A DNA stretch of 13,913 nucleotides from Phototrophicales bacterium (GTDB lineage: Bacteria; Chloroflexota; Anaerolineae; Aggregatilineales; Phototrophicaceae). A program made the translations under genes and the position numbers. Shown one piece after another: positions 5,718 to 12,595 of the stretch; position 1 is the first letter of the stretch, and every line of letters begins with the position of its first letter. The DNA is taken from contig PGTJ01000037.1 of NCBI GenBank assembly GCA_002794515.1, positions 1-13,913 on the forward strand, read 5' to 3'. The notes beneath the pieces are model-generated. The model was not told where the DNA came from and did not search any database. It saw nothing but the letters and a program-made list of their open reading frames with translations.

Positions 5718-6383
5718 CTATCGCTTGAGCGAGGCGAAAATCAGGATGAGTATTATCACCACCACCACTAAACTCACACTGAACGCCACCAATTGAACAG
5801 CTCTGCGTGACCATTTGCGCGATGATGTGATAGCTGGCTCAAGCGCCTCTTCTTGTGCTTCAACCATCGGCTCATGTTTGAGGAATTGTTCACGTTCTTC
5901 TGTAGATAAACTCGCCGCCACCACGGCATCAGTATCAATAATCGGCGTGAATTTTTTATCGCTGACGGCTGGCGCAATAACCTGTGCCAATGTATTCATG
6001 CCCGATTGCACCAACATCGAACTAACCGTCACGACCTCTATCGCTTCTAAGCCCGTTAAATCGGATGGCAATGGGTCGGGCAATTCTGCCCCATCCACCA
6101 AGACCAACATCATCGGAAATTGCGATTGAAGGGCTAAATTCAATGCCTTGCGGTCATGTGGGTTCAAATTTGGCTCATCAGGATGTTGTAGCCAATCGGG
6201 GTCTATCACTACAATCAACATATGCGCTTGTTGCAACGCCATGCGAATGGCGTTATCGGGGTCATCGGATGTTTTGGCGATATTTTTGATGGTTGCCGTT
6301 GGCATATCATAACGCATGTCGAGCATCTCAATAATTTTTTCGGTGATTTTACTGGCGGCTTCTCTGGCACTGATTAAAAACAT
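5718..6383 (-). CDS. TIR-like domain protein with a C-terminal membrane anchor
   Basis: Residues 1-140 resemble a bacterial TIR domain. They open with the strand MFLISAREA (compare FISYR), then HMLIVVIDPDWL (54-65; compare VVVIGPRWL), NPHDRKALNLAL (74-85) and MLVLVDGAELPDP (92-104; compare VIPVLVDGAxMP). The place where NAD-cleaving TIR domains have the catalytic Glu (RIEIETAL) aligns with A80, so NADase activity is unlikely and a scaffolding role more so. A charged, probably disordered stretch (143-192) leads to one hydrophobic helix (194-217) ending in LKR, which suggests a tail-anchored protein with the TIR-like part in the cytoplasm. A GTG at 6392 overlaps the rlmN stop, but ATG at 6383 has AGGAG 8 nt upstream and is preferred. 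It is the last gene of the CPBP unit. The TIR assignment rests on pattern reading only. Confidence 0.65.
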   Translation of the reverse strand: MFLISAREAASKITEKIIEMLDMRYDMPTATIKNIAKTSDDPDNAIRMALQQAHMLIVVIDPDWLQHPDEPNLNPHDRKALNLALQSQFPMMLVLVDGAELPDPLPSDLTGLEAIEVVTVSSMLVQSGMNTLAQVIAPAVSDKKFTPIIDTDAVVAASLSTEEREQFLKHEPMVEAQEEALEPAITSSRKWSRRAVQLVAFSVSLVVVVIILILIFASLKR

Positions 6384-6388
6384 AGCAC

Positions 6389-7462
6389 TCACTCCTGTGT
6401 GATGGATTCAATCGCAATTCGTTGGCGTTTGATGATGCTCGATTTTAGCTGACCACACCCCGCATCAATATCTATCCCACGCCGTACGCGGATGGTCATC
6501 TCGACACCATAACTGGCGAGGATATGGGCAAATTCTTGTGCATTCGATGGATGCGACGGATTTCCATCATACCCTGCGGTCGGATTGAGCGGGATAGCAT
6601 TGACATGGCATAGCATCCCTCGTAGCAATTTGCCCAACGCATGAGCCTGATCGGGGGTATCGGTTTTGCCGTTGATGAGCGCCCACTCAAATGTGACACG
6701 CCTACCTGTCTTTTGGATGTAATATCGGCACGCATCCATCAATTGCGACAAATTCCATCTCTTGTTGATGGGCAATAATGCACTGCGCTCATCATCGGTG
6801 GCGGCATGGAGGCTGATGGCTAATCGCACTTGTAAGCCTTCATCAGCAAATCGGCGGATTTGTGGCACAAGCCCAACGGTGCTAATGGTGATGTGTCGTG
6901 CGCCAATATTCAAATCATCCATCAAACAGCGCACCGCTTTGATCGACTCCTCATAATTATGAAATGGCTCACCCATGCCCATCAGCACCACATTGCTCAG
7001 ACGCTCACCATCAGCATGAAGCATCGCCGCAAAGCGCATAGCTTGCTCGATAATTTCATGTGCAGACAGATGCCGCGCAAAGCCCATCTGCCCCGTTGCA
7101 CAAAATACACAGCCCATCGCACAACCTGCTTGTGTAGATATACACGCTGTGCGACGGTCATCATCATACGGCATGAGGACAGACTCGATGAGCTGACCAT
7201 CAGGCAGTTGATATAACCGTTTGGTCGTGCCATCATGACTAGACTGTTGTGCCGATAAGGTCAATATGCCAATACGGGTTTTTTCTGCCAATGCTTGGCG
7301 CAACGAAGCGGGCAAATTGGTCATCGCTTCAAAATCGGTGGCATATTGGGTATATAACCAATCCCATACTTGTGATGCTCGAAATTTGGGGTATCCCAAA
7401 GCCACGATGAAATCGGTCAATTCGGATTTGGATAGCGCGTATAAATTGATTTTATCGGTCAT
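6389..7462 (-). CDS. rlmN: 23S rRNA (adenine2503-C2)-methyltransferase RlmN
   Basis: The 357-residue radical-SAM enzyme of normal length carries the cluster motif CAMGCVFC (C114, C118, C121) after CISTQAG, then MGMGEPFHNYE (161-171), ISTVGL (193-198), RLAISLHA (213-220) and the substrate-binding segment HVNAIPLNP (286-294). C336 in GIDIDAGCGQL is the second conserved Cys, methylated during catalysis. RlmN puts a methyl on C2 of A2503 in 23S rRNA and on A37 of some tRNAs, improving translational fidelity. A TTG at 7486 would lengthen it by 8 residues, but ATG at 7462 forms the 4-nt ATGA overlap with the preceding stop, pointing to translational coupling. It sits inside a unit of membrane proteins, an unusual setting for a housekeeping rRNA enzyme. 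Confidence 0.95.
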   Translation of the reverse strand: MTDKINLYALSKSELTDFIVALGYPKFRASQVWDWLYTQYATDFEAMTNLPASLRQALAEKTRIGILTLSAQQSSHDGTTKRLYQLPDGQLIESVLMPYDDDRRTACISTQAGCAMGCVFCATGQMGFARHLSAHEIIEQAMRFAAMLHADGERLSNVVLMGMGEPFHNYEESIKAVRCLMDDLNIGARHITISTVGLVPQIRRFADEGLQVRLAISLHAATDDERSALLPINKRWNLSQLMDACRYYIQKTGRRVTFEWALINGKTDTPDQAHALGKLLRGMLCHVNAIPLNPTAGYDGNPSHPSNAQEFAHILASYGVEMTIRVRRGIDIDAGCGQLKSSIIKRQRIAIESITQE

Positions 7463-9048
7463 GATGATTTGCGCTCCGTCCACCAATAAATGAGAAATAA
7501 AACCGACAATCCGATTAATGCCAAACCCAATACGACCGATACCAACACACCACTATCAGTTGTGGCTTGAATATCCCCTTCTATTGACGGGAAGGGGGTC
7601 GGTTGTTCGGTGCGTGGCAATGTCGGTAATGGTGGCGCAGGATCTCTAAAACCTGCGGGGCGCGGAGTGATGCTCGGTGTAACCACAACCGTGTTTGTTG
7701 GTGTGCGCGATGGAATAGGTGTCGCCGTCAATACACCTGTCACCGTTGGCGTGGGTGTGGGTGTTGCGGTATTAGTGGGGGTATCGGTCGGGGTCGGTGG
7801 GAATGGTGTTTCGCTCGGTGTGGCGCTTGGGAATGGTGTTGGATCACCATAAATGGTCACAGAGGCGGCAGATGTGGCTTGGATGGTGAATATCCAATTA
7901 TTTATGGTCGGCAACAATGCGTCTAATGACGCATTCATAGCATTCTGATAGCGTTGCAAAAAAGGGATAGACGCGGTTGTCGTATCATTACGGGCAATAT
8001 CAAACAACGCAGGAAAACCAATACGTTGTGCCATATACAACGTCATCACATAACTTTGCGAGCGCCATAATACCGCACGCGCCTCATCGAATGTATTCAT
8101 CTGTTCCAATGTAAACAAGGTATTGGTGCGCGATGCCGATTTGACCGCATCCAGAAAATATTGCTTATCGCCAGGGGCATACATCAATAAAATGCCCTGC
8201 TTGAACCATTCTGGAAAATCACTATTCACCCATAATGGGGCATAAAATGCCTCAGCGATAGTCGGTATAATACGGTCTAATAGCGTGGTTTGGCTCGTGA
8301 GGCGCGTATAACCCAATCGTGTTAGCAAATTATTCAAGATGCTCACATCACATGGCACATCAATTTTATTATCCCTGCTGGTTATGGTGCGCTGATTGGT
8401 GCATGGGTCGAATACATAATCTGGATTTTCGAGCAAAAAACGAAAACGTTGGCTTGTGCCTGTATTTTGACTGAGTCGATCGATAATCGGATTAATCCGT
8501 TGACGCACAATAGTCGGTGTCAGATTATGCAATTGAGGCATGAGCAAATCGAGACGATTTTGCGGATCTCTATCCAAGATCCATGTGATGTTGGGATGTT
8601 GATAGGCAAATACACCCGTCACAGAGGTAGTTTCTGTCTCAGATAGGCGTACTTGCCATTCATATTCGACTTGGGCATTGAGGGGTAACGGATTATCTGG
8701 CGGGACGCGCCAAACCAGATTGAACTCGGTGAAGGGCGAGGTGACGGTGGCGGCGGGCTGAACATCGGCAAATTCTAAGATGCGCGGGGTCGCTTCATCT
8801 GCAACAATCATCACCAAACGCACATCTTGAATCGCCGTCAGTGGACGGTCAATCACCAAAAAGAAATACACGGCAACAGGATATAGCACCTCTTCGCGCC
8901 AATCGTAGATATAATCTGGCACATCTGGGCGCGGGGTGGATGTTGCCACAGGTCGAGATGGTGTCGGTGTGGGTGTTGGCGATTCTTGCCCACGAATAGG
9001 GATGGTTATCAACAGGAGTAATAGACAAATCATCAATCGCTTGGACAC
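7459..9048 (-). CDS. Exported membrane-anchored protein with degenerate peptidase MA-like domain and Pro/Thr-rich linker
   Basis: The 529-residue protein opens with a signal peptide (RLMICLLLLLITIPIRG) and a short PTPTPTPS stretch. A beta-rich domain follows (about 45-160, containing VEYEWQV and ITWILDRDP), then a helical region (165-395), a long Pro/Thr/Ser-rich linker (402-490), one membrane helix (501-522) and a basic end. The layout, the FPEWFKQGI segment (278-286; compare lPxWLxEGxA) and SQSYVMTLYMAQRIGFPALF (330-349) resemble exported peptidase MA-like proteins of Chloroflexota. The zinc-binding HExxH is missing: IIPTIAEAF stands where it would be. Probably a non-catalytic surface protein; two Cys (216, 233) may form a disulfide. 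A TTG at 9054 overlaps the CPBP stop, but GTG at 9048 has GAGGG 9 nt upstream. It ends in a 4-nt overlap with rlmN. Confidence 0.75.
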   Translation of the reverse strand: MSKRLMICLLLLLITIPIRGQESPTPTPTPSRPVATSTPRPDVPDYIYDWREEVLYPVAVYFFLVIDRPLTAIQDVRLVMIVADEATPRILEFADVQPAATVTSPFTEFNLVWRVPPDNPLPLNAQVEYEWQVRLSETETTSVTGVFAYQHPNITWILDRDPQNRLDLLMPQLHNLTPTIVRQRINPIIDRLSQNTGTSQRFRFLLENPDYVFDPCTNQRTITSRDNKIDVPCDVSILNNLLTRLGYTRLTSQTTLLDRIIPTIAEAFYAPLWVNSDFPEWFKQGILLMYAPGDKQYFLDAVKSASRTNTLFTLEQMNTFDEARAVLWRSQSYVMTLYMAQRIGFPALFDIARNDTTTASIPFLQRYQNAMNASLDALLPTINNWIFTIQATSAASVTIYGDPTPFPSATPSETPFPPTPTDTPTNTATPTPTPTVTGVLTATPIPSRTPTNTVVVTPSITPRPAGFRDPAPPLPTLPRTEQPTPFPSIEGDIQATTDSGVLVSVVLGLALIGLSVLFLIYWWTERKSS

Positions 9049-9050
9049 AA

Positions 9051-10154
9051 TCAAAATCCCTCTGAGATGATCAACATAGACAACATCAATTGGGCGAAAT
9101 TATACATAAAATGCGCCATAATCGCCGCGGTGGTGCTGGCGCGATTGCGAATGATGCCTAATCCAATCGAAACACCAAATAATAAGAGGATACCGGGCGA
9201 AAACAAGGTTTGCACATGCAATAAAGTAAAAAATAGGCTGATGAGCAAATTACCAAATATCGGTTGTAATGCCCCTCTGAATAAAATTTCTTCGCCGAGC
9301 GCCGCCGATGCCGATAGCAACAATGCCAGTGGTAATGTCGAAAATGCCAATGCAATGCTATCATTCGCCCGATTCAAGGCTTGTACAGAATCGAATTGTT
9401 CAGGAAAAAACAATGTAACAATGATGCCTACCACAATACCATAAACATATAACAATGCTAATAAACCGACCCCGCCACCAATTCCCCATATCCAATCCTG
9501 ACGAGTGGGCGGTCGCAATCCGAGCCGATGCAACGTGCTATTCCAATCGCGCCGAATCGCCCATCCAACGCCCAAAAAGGCGGCGATGAGTTGTAGCCAT
9601 AACTGAAATAATACATCACCAACATTCGCGCCTTGTCTTTCGATGGACTGCGCCATCGCCTCTACACCACCTTGTGTGATGAACAAAATGATTTGTGCCG
9701 TGAGCAATAAAAGGATGAAGATAATCGCCGTCTGATGCACCCACGACTGTGGATTATAAGTGCGAATACGCCGAGCAATCCTCATACGAAATGAAGCAGA
9801 TGCTACCGTCTGATAGGCGATTACCGTTGTGGTTACGGTGAGCAACAAGCCAATCATAAATGGAACGGCATCAATTTTGGGGATGATAACACCCTCTTGG
9901 GCGAGTTGATCGGCATTGGCACTACTGTAAGCGGTCATAAGCAAAAATAACACCAATAAGCTGATGAACGACACGCCGATGAATAATAGGGTACGCATCA
10001 CCGCAAGGCGGTTATCGAGTGTTGCCAAATATGCTGTGTCGGTATGGTCGTGAGAATTCATTCGTCTGATATACAAATCAGTGTGATTGGCAAAAAATAT
10101 GGTGAAATAGATGTATCCCAGCACGGCGATATAGATGATAAATGTGGTGGACAT
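9051..10154 (-). CDS. CPBP-family intramembrane metalloprotease
   Basis: This 367-residue multipass membrane protein has hydrophobic segments at about 1-22, 52-74, 95-115, 140-162, 180-200, 222-250, 266-285 and 299-360. The CPBP (CAAX protease/Abi) motifs are intact in the last third: EExxxR as E288, E289 and R293 (GEEILFRGALQP), FxxxH ending in H313 (FTLLH), and HxxxN as H348 and N352 (HFMYN). These residues form the active site of Rce1-like glutamyl proteases, found in prenyl-protein processing, bacteriocin maturation and self-immunity. The N-terminal half with four extra segments is not part of the usual core and was not recognised. It is the first gene of a four-gene unit; its 3' end abuts or overlaps the next start (TTGA at 9054-9051). 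Substrate unknown. Confidence 0.88.
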   Translation of the reverse strand: MSTTFIIYIAVLGYIYFTIFFANHTDLYIRRMNSHDHTDTAYLATLDNRLAVMRTLLFIGVSFISLLVLFLLMTAYSSANADQLAQEGVIIPKIDAVPFMIGLLLTVTTTVIAYQTVASASFRMRIARRIRTYNPQSWVHQTAIIFILLLLTAQIILFITQGGVEAMAQSIERQGANVGDVLFQLWLQLIAAFLGVGWAIRRDWNSTLHRLGLRPPTRQDWIWGIGGGVGLLALLYVYGIVVGIIVTLFFPEQFDSVQALNRANDSIALAFSTLPLALLLSASAALGEEILFRGALQPIFGNLLISLFFTLLHVQTLFSPGILLLFGVSIGLGIIRNRASTTAAIMAHFMYNFAQLMLSMLIISEGF

Positions 10155-10171
10155 GCGTTATGCTCAATTCT

Positions 10172-10177
10172 ATAATA
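10172..10177 (-). promoter_or_regulatory. Possible -10 box of the CPBP unit
   Basis: On the minus strand TATTAT lies 17 nt upstream of the CPBP ATG at 10154. No good -35 is found at 16-18 nt. If used, the leader would be only about 10 nt long, and the four-gene unit would start here. Confidence 0.3.
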
Positions 10178-10219
10178 AATCCACTAAAGGATACCACATT
10201 CGCCTAAGTTATGGCTATA

Positions 10220-10269
10220 GCATATGGATGTGCGTTATAATTTGATGATGATATGGGCATATGGATGTG
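10220..10269 (+). repeat. 13-bp direct repeat GCATATGGATGTG, two copies
   Basis: Identical copies at 10220-10232 and 10257-10269 are 37 bp apart, start to start, and flank the TATAAT box of rpe. The second copy ends about 15 nt before the preferred rpe start. The spacing of roughly three and a half helical turns places them on opposite faces. They may be binding sites for a regulator of rpe or of the diverging CPBP unit, or a small duplication. Confidence 0.6.
10236..10241 (+). promoter_or_regulatory. -10 box of rpe
   Basis: A perfect TATAAT lies about 43 nt upstream of the preferred rpe start. The -35 position (GGCTAT, 17 nt upstream) is poor, so this promoter would be weak or helped by an activator, possibly at the flanking 13-bp repeats. 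Confidence 0.5.
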
Positions 10270-10284
10270 TTGAGGATACCCCAC

Positions 10285-10965
10285 ATGATACACAAAGTGA
10301 TTCACCTTGCACCCTCGATTTTAGCCGCCGATTTCGCTCGGTTGGGCGAACAAGTGGCAGATGCAGAAGCCAACGGCGCAGATTTAATTCATATTGATGT
10401 GATGGACGGGCGTTTCGTCCCCAATATTTCGATGGGTGTCGTGGTGGTCGAGGCAGTGCGCCGTGTCACATCGTTGCCATTAGATGTTCACTTGATGATT
10501 GTCGAACCTGCAACACATATCGAAGCCTTTGCCCACGCAGGCGCGAATCGCATCACCGTGCATTACGAGGCAGATAATCACTTACATCGCACACTCACCA
10601 CTATCAAAGAATTGGGATGTATGGCGGGTGTGGCGATTAACCCTCATACCCCCGCCCTCGCCCTTGAGGCGATTCTGCCGTTTGTCGACCAAGTCAATGT
10701 GATGACTGTCAATCCGGGCTTTGGTGGGCAACATTTTATTCCCGAAATGATGTCGAAAATTGCCGAAATTCGCGCCATGATTGGCAATCTGCGCCGTGAT
10801 ATTGGCTTGCAGGTGGATGGTGGCATCAATCCCCAAACCGCCATGAGTGTCGCACAAGCAGGGGCTAATATCCTTGTAGTGGGGTCGGCGGTGTTCAATC
10901 CGCAATTCAGCGTGGCAGAGGGAATCGCCCGTATGAGAAAAGCATTGGCGACAACCCCTGTTTAA
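10285..10965 (+). CDS. rpe: Ribulose-phosphate 3-epimerase
   Basis: The 226-residue TIM-barrel enzyme interconverts D-ribulose 5-phosphate and D-xylulose 5-phosphate in the pentose phosphate or Calvin pathways. Signature blocks: LAPSILAADF (8-17; S11), HIDVMDGRFVPN (36-47; H36 and D38 bind the metal, D38 is also an acid/base), LDVHLMI (66-72; H69), VNVMTVNPGFGGQ (137-149) with the phosphate-binding loop, and LQVDGGIN (175-182; D178, the other acid/base). All expected catalytic residues are present. An upstream ATG at 10261 is in frame, but ATG at 10285 has GAGG 9 nt ahead and gives the usual family length. It is a single gene, with a hairpin after its stop and no sugar-metabolism neighbours. 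Confidence 0.95.
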   Translation: MIHKVIHLAPSILAADFARLGEQVADAEANGADLIHIDVMDGRFVPNISMGVVVVEAVRRVTSLPLDVHLMIVEPATHIEAFAHAGANRITVHYEADNHLHRTLTTIKELGCMAGVAINPHTPALALEAILPFVDQVNVMTVNPGFGGQHFIPEMMSKIAEIRAMIGNLRRDIGLQVDGGINPQTAMSVAQAGANILVVGSAVFNPQFSVAEGIARMRKALATTPV

Positions 10966-10972
10966 CAATCAT

Positions 10973-10993
10973 GGGCATAATCGATTTATGCCC
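10973..10993 (+). terminator. Hairpin downstream of rpe
   Basis: GGGCATAA (10973-10980) and TTATGCCC (10986-10993) form a perfect 8-bp stem with a 5-nt loop, starting 7 nt after the rpe stop. The following bases (CATTACATG) are not a U tract, so it may stabilise the 3' end or aid factor-dependent termination rather than act as an intrinsic terminator. Confidence 0.45.
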
Positions 10994-11074
10994 CATTACA
11001 TGCTGATATTATCCCTTTAATCAATATTCCATCACCCAATATCTGACCCTTAATGAACCGTTAACGCTGTTCTA

Positions 11075-11104
11075 TTGACATTTATATGCGAATCATGATA
11101 TGGT
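11075..11104 (+). promoter_or_regulatory. Promoter of the 57-aa gene
   Basis: A perfect -35 TTGACA (11075-11080) is followed after 18 nt by TATGGT (11099-11104), 4/6 to consensus. Transcription would start near 11111, leaving a leader of about 70 nt. Between the rpe hairpin and this promoter (10994-11074) I see nothing recognisable. Confidence 0.6.
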
Positions 11105-11182
11105 ATATATATGACACACAATAACCCATTTTGACCCCTTATAGAACACTATGGTTAATTATGACACAGGAGAAAAAGCATC

Positions 11183-11356
11183 ATGAATCACCTACTCAAT
11201 GAATTTGTGGCTCAAGTGGAACATCAGCGAATTGTCGCGCAAAGTGAGCGAAAAAGCATCGAAAATACGGTTAAACAAATCGCAAACGCTTTCCGCCTCG
11301 ACAAACGCCAACGCCACACTGAGGAAAGCCACGATGACATCCCCACACAAGACTAA
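11183..11356 (+). CDS. Small helical protein of unknown function (57 aa)
   Basis: An open frame of 57 codons begins MNHLLNEFVAQVEHQRIVAQ and ends DDIPTQD. It has a strong ribosome site: AGGAG, 10 nt before the ATG. The protein is charged, has no Cys or membrane segment, and its first 45 residues alternate hydrophobic and charged positions as in an amphipathic helix (L4, L5, F8, V12, I17, V18, I27, V30, I34, F37). The tail is acidic. The ORF lies alone between its own promoter (11075) and an excellent terminator (11372), so it forms a complete transcription unit, which argues that it is real. An 11-codon frame (11151-11186, MVNYDTGEKAS) ends in ATGA over its start and might couple translation. 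I do not recognise a family; the locus could also act as a small RNA. Confidence 0.6.
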   Translation: MNHLLNEFVAQVEHQRIVAQSERKSIENTVKQIANAFRLDKRQRHTEESHDDIPTQD

Positions 11357-11371
11357 TTCACATTTTCACCG

Positions 11372-11415
11372 ACAAACAAGGCGACAGGGCAAATTAGTCG
11401 CCTTGTTTGTTTTTT
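11372..11415 (+). terminator. Strong intrinsic terminator after the 57-aa gene
   Basis: ACAAACAAGGCGAC (11372-11385) is perfectly complementary to GTCGCCTTGTTTGT (11397-11410), a 14-bp stem with an 11-nt loop, followed immediately by TTTTT (11411-11415). It begins 15 nt after the stop of the small gene. This is the best terminator in the window. Confidence 0.93.
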
Positions 11416-11470
11416 GGGAATAGTGTACGGTAGAGTAAATACTGGTACAACATTCAAGGACACATCAATC

Positions 11471-12595
11471 ATGCGGTGGATTTTCACGATTTGTCTGTTT
11501 ATCTCATTCGTCCTTCCCCATACAGCCCCTACCCTGTCACAATCAGAATCAGCATCGCTGACCATTCTCCATACAGAACGCATCACTCACGCCCAATGGA
11601 GTGCCGATGAAAGTCACATTCTGACCACATCTGAAGACGGCACAATCCGCATGAGCCATGCCCAAACGGGCAACATTGTATGGGAACGGTCACATAACCA
11701 TCCAATTGCGGGCGCATCATGGCATGAGAATATGATTATCGCATGGGATACCAATGGCACAGCATTATTAATCAATGCTATAACAGGTGAAGTCACCGAC
11801 AGATACTATCTTGACCAGATACAAAATGCAATTTGGGCAGGTGATAACACTACTGTGATGATATATAGCCCGAATATCCTCAATCTGATTGCTATTCAAG
11901 ATGGGCTGTTTGGCACAGGATTATTCGCACTCGAAACACCAGATCCAATTTTATCGGCACAGTGGAATACAGATGCAACACGCATATTCACTTTTCACCA
12001 ATCGCTCAAGACAATCATTTGGGATGTTGACAGGGGTGATGCAATCGGGTCGTATCAATTCGCACAAGATACGACAGGCATCGCATGGAGCATGAGAGAA
12101 GACCAATTGGTGAGTTGGGGAGCAAATAGCACCATCACCTTATGGCATATCAGCTCGACCACAGGCATGATGCGTGTGCGCGATTTTCGTCATTCACGCA
12201 CATTCGTCATCGGCACAAAATGGGCGATGGATGATAATTTACTCATCACATGGGGTGCAGATGAGACCGCCCGCATATGGGATGTGATGAGTGGCACAGA
12301 ACAGATTCGAGTGCGTCATACCGATTGGGTCACAGGGGCAATGATCAACCATGATGGGACGAAATTGGTCACATGGTCGTATCATTTTGCGTATCTGTGG
12401 AATGCACAAACGGGCGAATTAATTTGGCGCGTATCGCAAGATAATTTAGTCAGTGGGGCGATGCTCAATGCTGATGAAACTCGCCTGCTCACATGGGGTT
12501 GGGATGGCACAGCGCGGGTCTGGGATATATCAATCACGGACGCGCAAATACAAATGCACATCCGTGATGATAGATTATTTAATCAGGCTTTTTAG
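11471..12595 (+). CDS. Exported WD40-repeat beta-propeller protein
   Basis: The 374-residue protein starts with a signal peptide (MRWIFTICLFISFVLPHTAP) and then consists almost wholly of eight WD40-like units of about 40 residues, near 38-73, 79-113, 118-152, 160-197, 202-239, 247-283, 287-321 and 327-362. The clearest are unit 6 (TKWAMDDNLLITWGADETAR then IWDV) and unit 8 (ADETRLLTWGWDGTARVWDI). Eight units would close one propeller outside the membrane. No enzyme motif is seen; propellers of this type bind proteins. The frame is open further upstream (TTG at 11414), but that lies in the preceding terminator, while ATG at 11471 has AAGGA 10 nt upstream and begins the signal peptide. No clear promoter was found. 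Its last 21 bp overlap the 3' end of the opposing aminotransferase. Confidence 0.85.
   Translation: MRWIFTICLFISFVLPHTAPTLSQSESASLTILHTERITHAQWSADESHILTTSEDGTIRMSHAQTGNIVWERSHNHPIAGASWHENMIIAWDTNGTALLINAITGEVTDRYYLDQIQNAIWAGDNTTVMIYSPNILNLIAIQDGLFGTGLFALETPDPILSAQWNTDATRIFTFHQSLKTIIWDVDRGDAIGSYQFAQDTTGIAWSMREDQLVSWGANSTITLWHISSTTGMMRVRDFRHSRTFVIGTKWAMDDNLLITWGADETARIWDVMSGTEQIRVRHTDWVTGAMINHDGTKLVTWSYHFAYLWNAQTGELIWRVSQDNLVSGAMLNADETRLLTWGWDGTARVWDISITDAQIQMHIRDDRLFNQAF

Noticed and set aside
7700..7850. Short tandem-like repeats of GTCGGTGT type
   Set aside because: They are codon-level repetition of PT and TP dipeptides in the linker, not a DNA repeat element or CRISPR array.
7610..7852. 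Plus-strand Gly/Val-rich frame (VGVGVGV pattern)
   Set aside because: It is the complement of the Pro/Thr-rich linker codons of the exported protein; the repeat look comes from that low-complexity DNA.
10582..10968. Minus-strand 128-codon frame opposite rpe
   Set aside because: Rpe on the plus strand has all family motifs; the opposite frame has none and lacks a ribosome site.
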